A stretch of 43,897 nt of DNA from Phyllobacteriaceae bacterium (GCA_029279965.1 JAJUHJ010000013.1:1-43897), one strand, 5' to 3'; numbered from the stretch's first letter, positions 1 through 10,643 are shown. The notes: generated by a model not told the origin, from the sequence alone. Translations and numbers: made by a program.

Positions 1-564
1 CAGCGAAATGACAAGCGAGAGCGCGGCCACGTTGCGTGCGTAGATCAGCATGGCCGCACGCAGTTCCTTATCGGGAACGACGATCTCGTATTCATTGCCG
101 CTTTCACCCACATCGCCGAAGATGCGCAGGATCCTGTCCCCTCCGAAGAACAGGGTGTCGAAGGCATGATGCACCGCCGCCAACGGTCCCATCGCGTCGA
201 GATCGGCGTGGAGGTCGACCGCCGGCGGAACCTGCGAGACGACGAGGAGGCGCGAGGTGCCGCCATCGCGCACCGCAATGGCGCTGACGCCTGCCGTCAT
301 CAGCACTTCGTTGCTCGCTTCGCGGCTCAGGCTGTCGGGATCTCCCTCCATCACAACGATGGCGACAACCGCAGCGGTGCGCAGCCTCTGTTCCATCCAT
401 TGCAGCCCGAAATTGGCGACCGAGGGAATGAAGATGAGCACCTCGGCAGCCATGACGAAGAGGATGGTCAGAAGCAGGAGCTTCGTGGAAAGCCCCCGCG
501 CCAGGGGAACGGCGCGTCTCGCGCCGACCTCGGTGTCATCCTCCTGCCGCTGACCGTCAGACAT
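1..564 (-). CDS. Sensor histidine kinase, N-terminal part (cut by window edge)
   Basis: The 188 codons visible begin at an ATG at 564 and run off the left edge without a stop. A charged cytoplasmic leader (about residues 1-25) is followed by a strongly hydrophobic segment (about 26-50), a roughly 110-residue presumably periplasmic region, and the start of a second hydrophobic segment at the edge. This is the usual input half of a membrane histidine kinase. The HAMP, DHp and ATPase domains would lie outside the window and were not seen. It starts 27 nt after the stop of the flavoprotein gene and shares its strand, so it is probably the third gene of the TVP38-flavoprotein operon. The kinase call rests on topology and on my memory of this neighbourhood in rhizobia. 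A different two-helix sensor, such as a cyclase or chemoreceptor, is possible. Confidence 0.6.
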   Translation of the reverse strand, partial: MSDGQRQEDDTEVGARRAVPLARGLSTKLLLLTILFVMAAEVLIFIPSVANFGLQWMEQRLRTAAVVAIVVMEGDPDSLSREASNEVLMTAGVSAIAVRDGGTSRLLVVSQVPPAVDLHADLDAMGPLAAVHHAFDTLFFGGDRILRIFGDVGESGNEYEIVVPDKELRAAMLIYARNVAALSLVISL

Positions 565-591
565 GCGGGTTCCCGTTTTCGTGCCGGATGT

Positions 592-2016
592 TTACCCGAA
601 TAAACGCAGAAAACGTATCAGTCCACGCAGGGCCGGTTTCCGGGCGGCTTCGGCAAAGGAGGAAAGGGCGGCTTTCCTGCCGATCTCGCCAAATGTGGGG
701 TAGGGAGCAACATAGCTGGCCAGATCACGCGCGCGCATGCGGCGCGAAAGCGCGAGCGACCAGAAATGCATCATTTCTCCAGCGCCGTGGCCGACAATCG
801 ACACGCCAAGAACGCGTCCGCCTCGACCGAGAACGAGTTTCATGAAACCTTCGGTCTCGTCTTCCGCCCGTGCCCGGTCGGAGTCGGAAAAAGAATGGCG
901 AAGCACCCTGACGCCGCGGTGCTTTTGCCGGGCTTGCCTTTCCGTCAGCCCGATTTGAGCCAGTTCGGGGGCCGTGTAGGTGACACGCGGGATGATCGAG
1001 CGGTTTTCCCGCGCGGGCAAACGGAAGAGCAAGGCACGGATGACAAGGCCGGCATGGTAATTGGCTGCATGCGTGAACTGCAACCCGCCGGCGACGTCGC
1101 CGATTGCGTATGCGCGCCGGTTGGTGGTGCGCAGCGTGGACGACACACAGATGCCCTTCGCGTCAAAGGCGATTCCCGCCCTTTCCAGCGAAAGCGCCTC
1201 CAGATTGGGCCTTCTTCCAGTGGCGACAAGCAGATGCGAACCGTCTAGCGTGCGCGTGCCATCCGGGCCCATCACATGGATACGAATGCCATTGCTGCCA
1301 AGTTTGTCCGCGCGCTTCACCTCTGTGTGTTCGAGCAGTTCAATGCCTTCCGCTCGCAGGCTTTTCAAAACCGTGGCCGCAAGCTCCGGGTCGTCGTTGC
1401 CAAGGGCGTCTGCCGCCTCAACCACGCTTACGCGGGAACCAAGACGACGGTGCGCCTGCGCTAACTCCAGACCAACGGGACCGCCGCCAATGACGATCAA
1501 ATGCGATGGTCTCTGTGTGCGCTCGAAGATCGTCCCATTGGTGAGAAACGGTACCTGGTCGAGACCGGGAATCGGCGGTGCCGCGGGTCGGGAGCCAGTG
1601 GCGATCACGAAACGGCGCGCACGAATCGTATATTCGCCCGCCACGACCGTTCGTGTGTCCTTGAACGAGGCTTCCGCCTGGATGACCTTCACCCCGAGGG
1701 CCGTGAATCGCTCGATGGAGTCGTTCGGTGCTATCGAGGCAATGACCCGCTCCACATGCGCCATAGCCTCGGCGAAATCAATCTTCGCCTCCGCGGCTAC
1801 GCCGAACCGACCGGCCTGCGATAGCAGGTGCGCATGCTTGGCGGCCGCCAGCAGCGACTTGGACGGAACGCAGCCGTAGTTCAGGCAATCGCCGCCCATT
1901 TTGCCGCGTTCGACAAGAACCACCGGCACGCCGAAAGCTGCCGCCGCGGCAGCCACCGTCAGCCCACCCGAGCCGCCACCGATAACGCAGATGTCAGGTT
2001 TCAGTTCTGTCGTCAT
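592..2016 (-). CDS. Mercuric-reductase-like FAD/NAD(P) disulfide oxidoreductase
   Basis: A 474-residue class I pyridine-nucleotide disulfide oxidoreductase. The N-terminus has the FAD-binding GGGSGG (residues 13-18) and the redox-active pair Cys44/Cys49 in GGDCLNYGCVPSK. A second Rossmann motif (VIGGGPVGLELA, near residue 175) binds NAD(P)H, and a C-terminal dimerisation domain follows. In dihydrolipoamide dehydrogenase the dimer-domain catalytic motif is HPT; here it reads YPT, so the active-site His is replaced by Tyr, recalling the Tyr of MerA. There is no N-terminal HMA domain and no C-terminal Cys pair, so it is unlikely to be a true mercuric reductase. No 2-oxoacid dehydrogenase genes are nearby, which also argues against a housekeeping Lpd. 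It lies 18 nt downstream of the TVP38-family gene and just upstream of a kinase gene. The substrate is unknown. Confidence 0.85.
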   Translation of the reverse strand: MTTELKPDICVIGGGSGGLTVAAAAAAFGVPVVLVERGKMGGDCLNYGCVPSKSLLAAAKHAHLLSQAGRFGVAAEAKIDFAEAMAHVERVIASIAPNDSIERFTALGVKVIQAEASFKDTRTVVAGEYTIRARRFVIATGSRPAAPPIPGLDQVPFLTNGTIFERTQRPSHLIVIGGGPVGLELAQAHRRLGSRVSVVEAADALGNDDPELAATVLKSLRAEGIELLEHTEVKRADKLGSNGIRIHVMGPDGTRTLDGSHLLVATGRRPNLEALSLERAGIAFDAKGICVSSTLRTTNRRAYAIGDVAGGLQFTHAANYHAGLVIRALLFRLPARENRSIIPRVTYTAPELAQIGLTERQARQKHRGVRVLRHSFSDSDRARAEDETEGFMKLVLGRGGRVLGVSIVGHGAGEMMHFWSLALSRRMRARDLASYVAPYPTFGEIGRKAALSSFAEAARKPALRGLIRFLRLFG

Positions 2017-2034
2017 CGCTCGCTCATCGCCAGG

Positions 2035-2769
2035 TCAAAGGGTACGTGTCCGCTTTACGACAAGGGCGATCAGGGCGACAGCCGCCAGTGCGGCGAATGC
2101 CAATGTCAGCTCCGGCGTCACCAGATCGCGCACCCGCAACGCGCTGCCGGACTGAGCCGCTGCGACGAGAACGCTTTCAAGTCCGCGCCCCAGATAGGCA
2201 TAGGCAAACGTGCCGGGTATGATGCCGAGGGCCGTGGCGGCAATGTAGGTTTTCAGCCGTACATCGAAGAAGGCCGGCGCTATGTTCACCATCCAGAAAG
2301 GGAAAATCGGAGCCAGCCGCAGCACGAGCAGATAGGCGAAAGCATCGTCCTCGAAGCCCTTCGCCAACCGCGCGGCATGCCCGCCGATACGTCGTCGCAG
2401 AACGTCGCCGAAGGCCGTGCGTGCGACAAGGAACAGGACCGTTGCTCCGGCGGTAGCGGCGAGGACCACCAAAAGGCCGCCCATCACCCAACCAAAGAGA
2501 AAACCGCTGAAAACAGTCAGGAGCGAAGCGGCGGGGAAACATCCGGCAATGGCGATCGCATAGAGGAGAACGAATGCGGCTGCTGCGAAAAGCGGGTGTG
2601 CGTCTACCATTGCCTTGAGTGCAGAGCGGCTTTCGGCCAGTGCCGAAAGGGTCAGTTGCTTGTGCAGTCCAAAGCCATAGGCAGCGGCAAGCGCAAGGGC
2701 GAGTATGATGATCGGCACGAAGCGCCACAGCGTGCGGTGCGCCCCGCTGGCGTTTCTCCTGCCTGTCAT
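2035..2769 (-). CDS. TVP38/TMEM64 (DedA-like, VTT domain) membrane protein
   Basis: About 244 residues with several hydrophobic segments. There is one TM near the N-terminus (about 14-30), then a VTT/SNARE-associated core that includes a glycine-rich FGWVMGG segment and the conserved stretch LRLAPIFPFWMVN followed by a later IIPGTFAYAYLG. These motifs are typical of TVP38/TMEM64 proteins. The family includes DedA and eukaryotic lipid scramblases, and bacterial members are linked to membrane lipid homeostasis. An upstream in-frame GTG at 2781 would add four residues; I prefer the ATG at 2769, but the ribosome-binding site does not decide it. It is the first gene of a leftward operon with the flavoprotein and the sensor kinase. 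A specific transport function cannot be assigned. Confidence 0.85.
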   Translation of the reverse strand: MTGRRNASGAHRTLWRFVPIIILALALAAAYGFGLHKQLTLSALAESRSALKAMVDAHPLFAAAAFVLLYAIAIAGCFPAASLLTVFSGFLFGWVMGGLLVVLAATAGATVLFLVARTAFGDVLRRRIGGHAARLAKGFEDDAFAYLLVLRLAPIFPFWMVNIAPAFFDVRLKTYIAATALGIIPGTFAYAYLGRGLESVLVAAAQSGSALRVRDLVTPELTLAFAALAAVALIALVVKRTRTL

Positions 2770-2963
2770 GGCCGTATCCACGACCTCATTCTTGCCGTCG
2801 AGAGCATAGAGTCAAATAGGTCCCTTCGCGCCCAATTTACATGACTTTTGCCGTTGGCAGTCCGGACCTGCCAGACATCACCGCGTTTTGAGAACACCGT
2901 GCATTCGTATCACTCATAGTTGAATGGATTGCGGGCGGTAGACTCGGCCGCCGGAAATGCAAA

Positions 2964-2987
2964 ATGGCCCGCACTGGAGCGGGCCAT
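2964..2987 (-). terminator. Rho-independent terminator after the doxX-family gene
   Basis: A perfect 9-bp inverted repeat ATGGCCCGC / GCGGGCCAT with a 6-nt loop. Read on the minus strand it is followed by a short T run. It lies 26 nt past the stop of the DoxX gene, which is transcribed toward it. Confidence 0.8.
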
Positions 2988-3013
2988 CAATCGTAGAAGA
3001 ACAATGCCAAGCT

Positions 3014-3397
3014 TCAATTCCGGCGCGCATCCACGGACAGTGCGCCGGCGCCGTGGGCCGCCAGCACGAGGAAGCCACCGGTTATCGCCAGGTTTTTCAT
3101 GAACATGATCATCTGCATCTGATCGGCGAAATCCAGATGGGCGACAAAAGCCGATGCAAGTGTAAAGGCTGCGAGCAGGAGCGCGGCGATCCGCGTTTGA
3201 AAGCCGATGAGGACGGCCAGCCCGCCGAAAAATTCCAACAGCGCGACAATCCACGCCGTCAAGAGCGGAACGGGAAGGCCGATGCTGCCGAAATAACCAG
3301 CCGTCCCGCCGATGTCGGCGAGCTTGCCGAAACCGGAGAAAATGAAGATGGCAGCGAGCAGGATGCGGCCGAGGAGAATGAGCGCGGTATCTGACAT
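3014..3397 (-). CDS. DoxX family integral membrane protein
   Basis: 127 residues with four predicted membrane helices. The family hallmarks are visible: an N-terminal LLGRILLAAIFIFSGFGKL motif and the segment around GLPVPLLTAWIVALLEFFGG. DoxX/YphA proteins are small inner-membrane proteins of uncertain role; some are linked to redox or thiosulfate metabolism. I chose the ATG at 3397 rather than one 14 codons upstream because homologues begin just before the first helix and the extra residues are polar. The gene stands alone between fumC and the TVP38 operon and ends in its own hairpin terminator at 2964-2987. Confidence 0.85.
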   Translation of the reverse strand: MSDTALILLGRILLAAIFIFSGFGKLADIGGTAGYFGSIGLPVPLLTAWIVALLEFFGGLAVLIGFQTRIAALLLAAFTLASAFVAHLDFADQMQMIMFMKNLAITGGFLVLAAHGAGALSVDARRN

Positions 3398-3493
3398 ATG
3401 TAACGCCTGATCTGGTTGAAGAATCGACGACTTATACATCGCTCGCGGGCAAAAGACCCCCGGCCGGCTGTGAACGCTGTGTCTACAACCTCG

Positions 3494-4882
3494 TTAAGCG
3501 GGTGAAATCATCTTCTCCGGACGCACCAGCCGATCATAATCCTCCTCGCTGACAAGGCTGGTCTTCAGCGCTTCCTCGCGCAGGGTGGTGCCGTTTTTGT
3601 GCGCGTTCTTGGCGATCATCGCCGCGTTATCATAGCCGATTGCAGGGGCAAGCGCCGTCACCAGCATCAGCGAACGCTGCATCAGGTCGGCGATGCGCAC
3701 CTCGTCTGCCTCAATGCCCTTGATGCAATTGTCAGCGAAGGACCGCATGGCATCGTAAAGAAGCCGGATGGACTGAAGAACCGCGTTGGCAATCACCGGC
3801 TTGAATACGTTGAGTTCGAAATGGCCCTGGCTCGCGGCGATCGACACGGTGGTCTGATTGCCCATGATCTGGGTTGCGACCATCGTCAACGCCTCAGCCT
3901 GGGTGGGGTTCACCTTGCCGGGCATGATGGACGAGCCGGGCTCGTTTTCAGGCAGCTTCAACTCGCCCAAGCCCGATCGGGGACCGGATCCGAGGAACCG
4001 AATATCGTTTGCGATCTTGAAGAGATCGGCCGCGAGCGCGTTCAGCGCACCGTGCAGCCCGTTGAGCGCACCATGGCTCGCCAAAGCCTCGAACTTGTTT
4101 TCCGCCGTGCGGAAGGGCAGGCGGGTGATGGAAGCAACCTGCTCGGCAAAGGCCTTGTCGAAGCCCTTGGGAGCGTTAAGACCCGTGCCAACGGCCGTGC
4201 CGCCCTGGGCCAGGGCATAGACGTCCTCCAGTGCCGTTTCGATGCGCCTGCGGCCGAGCTTGAGCGCTGCGACATAGCCGGAGAATTCCTGGCCGAGAGT
4301 CAGCGGCGTGGCATCCTGGGTGTGCGTGCGTCCGATCTTGACGATGTCACCGAAGGCGCGCTCCTTTTCCTCCAATGCGGCAGTCAGATGGTCGAGCGCA
4401 GGCAGAAGCTCACCGGTGACCTCCCGCGCGGCGGCGATGTGCATGGCCGTGGGGAAGCTGTCGTTGGACGACTGGCCCATGTTCACATGGTCGTTCGGGT
4501 GAACCGGCTCTTTCGAGCCCATTTCGCCGCCCAGCATCTCGATGGCGCGGTTGGCGATCACCTCGTTGGTGTTCATGTTCGACTGGGTACCGGATCCCGT
4601 CTGCCAGACGACAAGGGGGAAGTGTTCGTCCAGCTTGCCTGAAAACACTTCGTCTGCGGCGGCGACAATCGCCTCGCCGATCTTCGCGTCCAGTTTGCCT
4701 GAGCGCATATTGACCTCGGCTGCTGCCCGTTTGACCACGCCGTAGGCATGTACGAGCGGCAGCGGCATCTTCTCGATTCCAATGCGGAAATTGCCGAGAG
4801 AACGCTGCGTCTGCGCACCCCAGTAGCGGTCGGCAGGAACATCGATAGGGCCAAATGTGTCGGTCTCGACGCGGGTATTCAT
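3494..4882 (-). CDS. fumC: Class II fumarate hydratase
   Basis: 462 residues, the normal length for FumC. It catalyses reversible hydration of fumarate to L-malate in the TCA cycle in the cytosol, with no iron-sulfur cluster. Superfamily signatures are clear: [12 protein letters not shown] (about 97-108), [13 protein letters not shown] (about 136-148), the catalytic-base region [10 protein letters not shown] (His187), and the signature loop [11 protein letters not shown] at 316-326 carrying the catalytic Ser318. The ATG at 4882 is preceded by a good GGGAG ribosome-binding site; an upstream ATG 20 codons earlier lacks family similarity. Fumarase/aspartase family members are easily confused, but the length and the N-terminal [20 protein letters not shown] support fumarase. 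Confidence 0.95.
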   Translation of the reverse strand: MNTRVETDTFGPIDVPADRYWGAQTQRSLGNFRIGIEKMPLPLVHAYGVVKRAAAEVNMRSGKLDAKIGEAIVAAADEVFSGKLDEHFPLVVWQTGSGTQSNMNTNEVIANRAIEMLGGEMGSKEPVHPNDHVNMGQSSNDSFPTAMHIAAAREVTGELLPALDHLTAALEEKERAFGDIVKIGRTHTQDATPLTLGQEFSGYVAALKLGRRRIETALEDVYALAQGGTAVGTGLNAPKGFDKAFAEQVASITRLPFRTAENKFEALASHGALNGLHGALNALAADLFKIANDIRFLGSGPRSGLGELKLPENEPGSSIMPGKVNPTQAEALTMVATQIMGNQTTVSIAASQGHFELNVFKPVIANAVLQSIRLLYDAMRSFADNCIKGIEADEVRIADLMQRSLMLVTALAPAIGYDNAAMIAKNAHKNGTTLREEALKTSLVSEEDYDRLVRPEKMISPA

Positions 4883-4953
4883 GGTGCGCTCCCACTTCAT
4901 TGTTTGATGCCGCCATATGCGCCATCGAGCCGCCATTTGCAAACCCTGCCGTT

Positions 4954-5730
4954 CTAGATGAAGCCCAGCATTTCGATGGTCTGCCAGGTCGCCAGGAGGA
5001 CGATGAGACAGCCAATTGCCCGCAGCAGAAGCCCTTCACTGATCCGCTTGGTAATCAACCCGGCGAATGGGGCTGCACCGATGCCGCCTACGACGAGCCC
5101 GGCGATGGCCAATGCCTGACTGCTATAGGCGTTCGCTGTTTGCCAGTATCCAGTCAGCAGAGCAGCGAGGAAGGTGCTGGAGATCGTGAGGGTGATGAGG
5201 AATTCGCTGGCGTTCACCGTACCGACCACATAGCGCGGCGCGGCGCCGGCGCCAAGCAGGCCGGTGGTAACGACAGGGCCCCAGCCGCCGCCTCCGGCAG
5301 CGTCCAGAAACCCGCCCACAGTTCCAAGTGGAGCCACAAAGCTCGCCGGTACCGGCTTGCTCGGAATTTTCCTGAAGGAGCGCACCACCAGCCAGCATCC
5401 GATCAGCGCCAGATAGGTGGTGATGAATGGCTTTACCATCTCTCCTTCAAAGGAGGTGAGCACGAAGGCCCCCACGCACCCACCGACAATGCCGAACGGG
5501 GCAAGGCGCAGGAACAGGTGCCAGTCGATGTTCCGATGATAAAGGTGTGATGTGCCGGACGCTGCGGTCGTGAACAGCTCCGCCACATGGACAGCGGCCG
5601 AGACATGGGCGGGTGTGACGCCGAGGCTCAGGAGGACGGTGGAACAAACCACCCCATAGGCCATACCGAGCGCGCCATCCACGATCTGGGCAAGAAACCC
5701 TACCGCAGCAAACAGCAGAAACTCGTGCAT
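4954..5730 (-). CDS. TauE/SafE family sulfite or anion exporter
   Basis: 258 residues with about eight hydrophobic helices in two repeats. Each repeat begins with a glycine-rich motif: [16 protein letters not shown] near the N-terminus and [17 protein letters not shown] near the middle, the duplicated signature of TauE/SafE (DUF81) permeases. The family moves sulfite, sulfoacetate or other organosulfur anions across the inner membrane; the substrate here cannot be told. The ATG at 5730 is chosen because it directly precedes the first helix. A longer reading from 5808 adds 26 residues with no membrane-protein character. No sulfur-metabolism genes lie next to it. Confidence 0.88.
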   Translation of the reverse strand: MHEFLLFAAVGFLAQIVDGALGMAYGVVCSTVLLSLGVTPAHVSAAVHVAELFTTAASGTSHLYHRNIDWHLFLRLAPFGIVGGCVGAFVLTSFEGEMVKPFITTYLALIGCWLVVRSFRKIPSKPVPASFVAPLGTVGGFLDAAGGGGWGPVVTTGLLGAGAAPRYVVGTVNASEFLITLTISSTFLAALLTGYWQTANAYSSQALAIAGLVVGGIGAAPFAGLITKRISEGLLLRAIGCLIVLLATWQTIEMLGFI

Positions 5731-5898
5731 TTGAATGCATCCGGCTGAACAGGCGCAGAGGCTGTTCGCCGCATGCACCGTAACGCCGGATTTTGCCTCA
5801 ATCTGCACGATTGAAGAACAGGATTCTTCTTCCCAGGCTCATCCTGTTCCCGCGGGCGTTCCAGATATCCATGGAATGCAAGGCTGCGCCCAAATAAA

Positions 5899-5923
5899 GA
5901 AGGGCGCCGCGAGGGCGCCCTTC
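5899..5923 (-). terminator. Rho-independent terminator of groES-groEL
   Basis: A 10-bp GC-rich stem (GAAGGGCGCC / GGCGCCCTTC) with a 5-nt loop. On the minus strand it is followed by TCTTTATTTG. It sits 28 nt past the groEL stop. Confidence 0.85.
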
Positions 5924-5950
5924 CAGGTATCAATGACAGGATGGACAGGC

Positions 5951-7639
<1,689 letters not shown>

Positions 7640-7662
7640 TCATTGAACGGATAGCGGGTGGC

Positions 7663-7959
7663 TCAGCCGATGATGCCCATAATGTCGGACTCCTTCATGA
7701 TCAGGAGATCCTCGCCATCGAGCTTGACTTCCGTACCGGACCACTTGCCGAAGAGGACGCGGTCGCCTTCCTTGACGTCCAGCGGCACGACCTTGCCGCT
7801 TTCGTCGCGCGCACCGTTGCCGACTGCGATGATCTCGCCTTCCTGCGGCTTCTCCTTGGCGGTGTCGGGAATGATGATCCCGCCGGCCGTCTTCTCTTCG
7901 GATTCGACCCGGCGAACGACCACACGGTCATGAAGCGGGCGAAAATTAGTCTTGGCCAT
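7663..7959 (-). CDS. groES: Co-chaperonin GroES (10 kDa)
   Basis: 98 residues, the standard GroES length. It caps the GroEL ring as a heptamer. The sequence shows [13 protein letters not shown] at the N-terminus, the mobile-loop region [21 protein letters not shown], and the conserved [12 protein letters not shown] and [11 protein letters not shown] near the end. The ATG at 7959 matches the family start; a reading 25 codons longer would run back toward the CIRCE element and is rejected. It is the first gene of the groESL operon. Confidence 0.98.
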   Translation of the reverse strand: MAKTNFRPLHDRVVVRRVESEEKTAGGIIIPDTAKEKPQEGEIIAVGNGARDESGKVVPLDVKEGDRVLFGKWSGTEVKLDGEDLLIMKESDIMGIIG

Positions 7960-8023
7960 GTTCTGAACCCTTGATTCGGATATTGAAATGGGCTTCACCT
8001 CCACCCGGGCGGGCGGAGTTTGG

Positions 8024-8050
8024 TTAGCACTCACCTCTAGAGAGTGCTAA
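8024..8050 (-). promoter_or_regulatory. CIRCE operator (HrcA binding site)
   Basis: A perfect CIRCE element, TTAGCACTC-N9-GAGTGCTAA, with both 9-nt arms matching consensus. It lies 64 nt before the groES start and immediately downstream of the predicted -10 box. The HrcA repressor would therefore block transcription at or just after initiation. hrcA itself is not in the window. Confidence 0.97.
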
Positions 8051-8057
8051 CAGAGCG

Positions 8058-8086
8058 CAAATAGTCAGCGTGCAATTAAGAGTCAA
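8058..8086 (-). promoter_or_regulatory. groESL vegetative promoter
   Basis: On the minus strand, TTGACT (8086-8081), a 17-nt spacer and TATTTG (8063-8058). The predicted start site falls at the edge of CIRCE. The divergent EamA gene starts at 8103, so its own promoter must overlap this segment or the groES leader. No RpoH-type promoter was recognised. Confidence 0.75.
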
Positions 8087-8102
8087 GTGAGAGAAGCGGC
8101 CG

Positions 8103-9029
8103 ATGGCACAGATGGGCGTCGCCTCCAGGGATCGACCCCTGCTCGGTATCTTGTTGATGATCGGTTTCTGCGCGCTGATCCCGATCAGCGATGCTTCCGC
8201 AAAGATTCTCGGCGAGACGATTCCTTTGCTTCAGGTGCTGCTCCTGCGTTTCATCGTGCAGGCGCTTGTGCTCTTTCCGGTGCGCGGATGGAAGCGAGAT
8301 GGGTCTCTTGTAACACAGCGCCTCCTGACCATGACAGCCGTGCGTGCCGCCTTACAGATTATCGGGATCGGTGCCATGTACGCCTCGCTACGCTATCTGC
8401 CCCTGGCTGATGCAGTGGCGATCGCCTTTGTCATGCCCTTCCTCATGCTGGTCCTTGGGCGGACCATGCTCAAAGAGGAGGTGGGTCCTCGCCGTCTCGC
8501 CGCGTGCGCGGTGGGCTTCTGCGGCACGCTGCTCGTCATCCAGCCGAGTTTCCTTGCGGTGGGAGCACCGGCCCTTCTGCCGCTGGTTGTGGCGTTTGCC
8601 TATGCCTTCTATATTCTCCTCACGCGGCAGATGGCGCAGGATGTCGACCCGTTGATTCTTCAGGGGTTGAGCGGTTTTGCCGGAGCTGCAGGGCTGATCG
8701 CGCTGTTCATTCTGGGGATGGGCAGCGACATACCTGATCTCGGCCTGGTCGTGCCGAACGCGCATGAAGCTCTTTTACTCACCATCATATCGGTGTTGGG
8801 CACGGGAGCGCATCTTTTGATGACATGGTCATTGCGTTTCGTGCCGGCATCCACGGTGGCGCCGATCCAGTATCTCGAAATTCCCTTTGCAACGCTCGTC
8901 GGCTGGATCGTCTTCCACGACCTTCCAAACGGACTGGCGGCGCTCGGTATCGCGATCACGATCGCGGCAGGTCTCTACATTATCCACCGCGAGCGGAAAT
9001 TGATGACGCTTGCTCTGCATGATGCCTGA
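8103..9029 (+). CDS. EamA-family drug/metabolite transporter
   Basis: 308 residues with ten hydrophobic helices arranged as two EamA repeats of five. Typical repeat features are LRFIVQALVLFPVRG and YLPLADAVAIAFVMPFLMLVLG in the first half, and APIQYLEIPFATLVGWIVFHD in the second. The C-terminus is short and basic and probably cytoplasmic. EamA proteins export small metabolites or amino acids; the substrate is not evident. The gene is divergent from groESL and converges on tag with only 8 nt between stops. Confidence 0.88.
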   Translation: MAQMGVASRDRPLLGILLMIGFCALIPISDASAKILGETIPLLQVLLLRFIVQALVLFPVRGWKRDGSLVTQRLLTMTAVRAALQIIGIGAMYASLRYLPLADAVAIAFVMPFLMLVLGRTMLKEEVGPRRLAACAVGFCGTLLVIQPSFLAVGAPALLPLVVAFAYAFYILLTRQMAQDVDPLILQGLSGFAGAAGLIALFILGMGSDIPDLGLVVPNAHEALLLTIISVLGTGAHLLMTWSLRFVPASTVAPIQYLEIPFATLVGWIVFHDLPNGLAALGIAITIAAGLYIIHRERKLMTLALHDA

Positions 9030-9037
9030 CCGGCACT

Positions 9038-9676
9038 TCACGCCGGCCTTCGAAACGACTGCCGCTCCCGCTCCACTTCATCGCGTGTGACACAGCCTTC
9101 GATGTGGTCGTTGACGAGCCCCATAGCCTGCATGAAGGAATAGACCGTCGTAGGGCCCACGAAGGTCCAGCCACGCTTTTTCAGGTCCTTGGAGATTCGC
9201 GTGGAAACATCGGTTTTCGGATTGGCCGTGAGGGTCGCAAAATCGAGCCGCTCCGGCCTGTCCTCCGGCGGCGGCTCGTGGCGCCAGAAATAGCGCGCCA
9301 GCGATCCCTCCTGCTCGCACAGTTCCAGCGCCCGCCTGGCGTTGTTGATGGTGGAGCGGATCTTGCCACCATGCCGGATGATGCCGGCATTTGCCAGAAG
9401 ACGCTCTACATCCTTTTCGGTGAAGCGCGCGATCCGTTCGAAATCGAACCCCTCGAACGCTTCCCGAAAATTCTCGCGCTTGCGCAGAATGGTCAGCCAT
9501 GAAAGGCCCGACTGAAACCCTTCAAGACAGATTTTCTCGAACAAGCGACGATCATCGGCGACCGGTCGTCCCCACTCATTGTCGTGGTAAGCCTGATAGT
9601 CGGGCCGGTTTGCATGCCAGTAGCAACGTGTCTTGCCATCGGTGCCTTCGATCAGGCCGGATTCCTGTTCGCTCAT
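9038..9676 (-). CDS. tag: DNA-3-methyladenine glycosylase I
   Basis: 212 residues. It excises 3-methyladenine from alkylated DNA to start base excision repair. Alignment by eye to E. coli Tag is clear: the zinc ligands Cys18 and His31, the base-recognition Tyr30 in QAYHDNEWG, the key Glu52 in FEKICLEG, GLSWLTILRKREN, DAGIIRH-like NAGIIRHGGKI, and the C-terminal NDHIEGC with the other two zinc ligands. The ATG at 9676 gives the expected N-terminus close to the zinc Cys and has GGGA just upstream; a longer in-frame reading to 9823 is basic, unrelated sequence. Probably monocistronic. Confidence 0.93.
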   Translation of the reverse strand: MSEQESGLIEGTDGKTRCYWHANRPDYQAYHDNEWGRPVADDRRLFEKICLEGFQSGLSWLTILRKRENFREAFEGFDFERIARFTEKDVERLLANAGIIRHGGKIRSTINNARRALELCEQEGSLARYFWRHEPPPEDRPERLDFATLTANPKTDVSTRISKDLKKRGWTFVGPTTVYSFMQAMGLVNDHIEGCVTRDEVERERQSFRRPA

Positions 9677-9846
9677 GGGTCCCACATACTTTGCCGCCGC
9701 GCGCTTTGGCGCGCTGTTTACCAGATTTCTTAACCGGACAGTAACCACGCCGCATGTTTTCCCCGCAGTATCGCATTTTGTGGAAGCCGATTCACCATTC
9801 GTCCGCCCCTGCCGGTGCATCATCCTGACACGGATTTTGCAGAGCC

Positions 9847-10635
9847 ATGAAATTGATAAAGCTGTTTCTGTTCGTTGTCGGCGCCTTCGCGGCGCTGCAC
9901 GTCACCGGGGCGTCCCAGGCGCAGGATCGCTATGCTGAGCCGCCACCATTGGTGGTCAGCCCCGATCTGTCGGCACCGTGGGTGATGCAGTTGCAGCGCG
10001 CGCCTCTTGAGGCCGAGCCAAACCGGCGCCGACCAGTCGAGGCCGGGCAGAGACAGGGACGGCAGGCGGTCATCCACCGCCGGGTTCAGCAACGCCCCCT
10101 TCTACCCAGGTCCGATGCCGCGCGCCCGGCGCAGCAAGCCGGAATAACGAGGACACCGTCCGCCTCGCAGCCTGGCATCGATCCGACGTTTCTGCCCCGA
10201 ACGGTTTCCTACGACGGGCCGCATGCGCCCGGCACCGTTGTGGTGAACACGAAGGAGCGCTTTCTCTATCTGGTGCTGGCGGATGGCACGGCGCGCCGCT
10301 ACGGCATCGGCGTCGGCAAGGAAGGTTTTGAGTGGTCGGGCACAGAACGGGTGACGCAGAAGCGTGAATGGCCGGATTGGCGTCCACCTGCCGAGATGAT
10401 CGCGCGGGAGAAGAAAAAGGGCAGGGTGCTTCCTGCCTTCGTCAAGGGTGGTCCACGCAACCCGCTCGGCGCACGCGCGCTATATCTCGGTTCCACGCTT
10501 TATCGCATCCATGGCACCAACGCGCCATGGACGATCGGTCAGCCGGTCTCATCCGGCTGCATCCGAATGCGCAATGAAGATGTGATTGAATTGTATGAAC
10601 GTGTTCCCGTCGGGGCCAAAGTCGTGGTAATCTGA
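9847..10635 (+). CDS. Periplasmic L,D-transpeptidase (YkuD domain)
   Basis: 262 residues. A clear signal peptide covers about 1-25 (hydrophobic core LIKLFLFVVGAFAAL, likely cut after SQA). Next comes a 90-residue proline/arginine/glutamine-rich low-complexity linker, then the YkuD catalytic domain from about residue 118. The domain holds His222 in RIHGTN and the catalytic Cys238 in SSGCIRM, the ErfK/YbiS signature. These enzymes make 3-3 peptidoglycan cross-links or attach proteins to peptidoglycan in the periplasm. Rhizobiales carry many paralogues, so the exact role is not assignable. There is no LysM or peptidoglycan-binding domain; the basic linker may contact the wall. It converges with glcF. 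Confidence 0.9.
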   Translation: MKLIKLFLFVVGAFAALHVTGASQAQDRYAEPPPLVVSPDLSAPWVMQLQRAPLEAEPNRRRPVEAGQRQGRQAVIHRRVQQRPLLPRSDAARPAQQAGITRTPSASQPGIDPTFLPRTVSYDGPHAPGTVVVNTKERFLYLVLADGTARRYGIGVGKEGFEWSGTERVTQKREWPDWRPPAEMIAREKKKGRVLPAFVKGGPRNPLGARALYLGSTLYRIHGTNAPWTIGQPVSSGCIRMRNEDVIELYERVPVGAKVVVI

Positions 10636-10643
10636 TTCTAATA

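Noticed and set aside
592..2016. Annotation as mercuric reductase (merA)
   Set aside because: No HMA domain, no C-terminal Cys pair, and no merR/merT/merP nearby. Only the fold and active-site disulfide are shared.
2890..2930. Possible palindromic regulator site ATTC...GAAT upstream of the TVP38 gene (near 2902-2924)
   Set aside because: Only the outer four bases on each side pair; the inner positions do not. Not distinguishable from chance.
9690..9720. GC-rich hairpin GCGCGC-CAAA-GCGCGC in the tag leader
   Set aside because: Short self-complementary GCGC words are frequent at this base composition, and no T tract or leader peptide supports attenuation.
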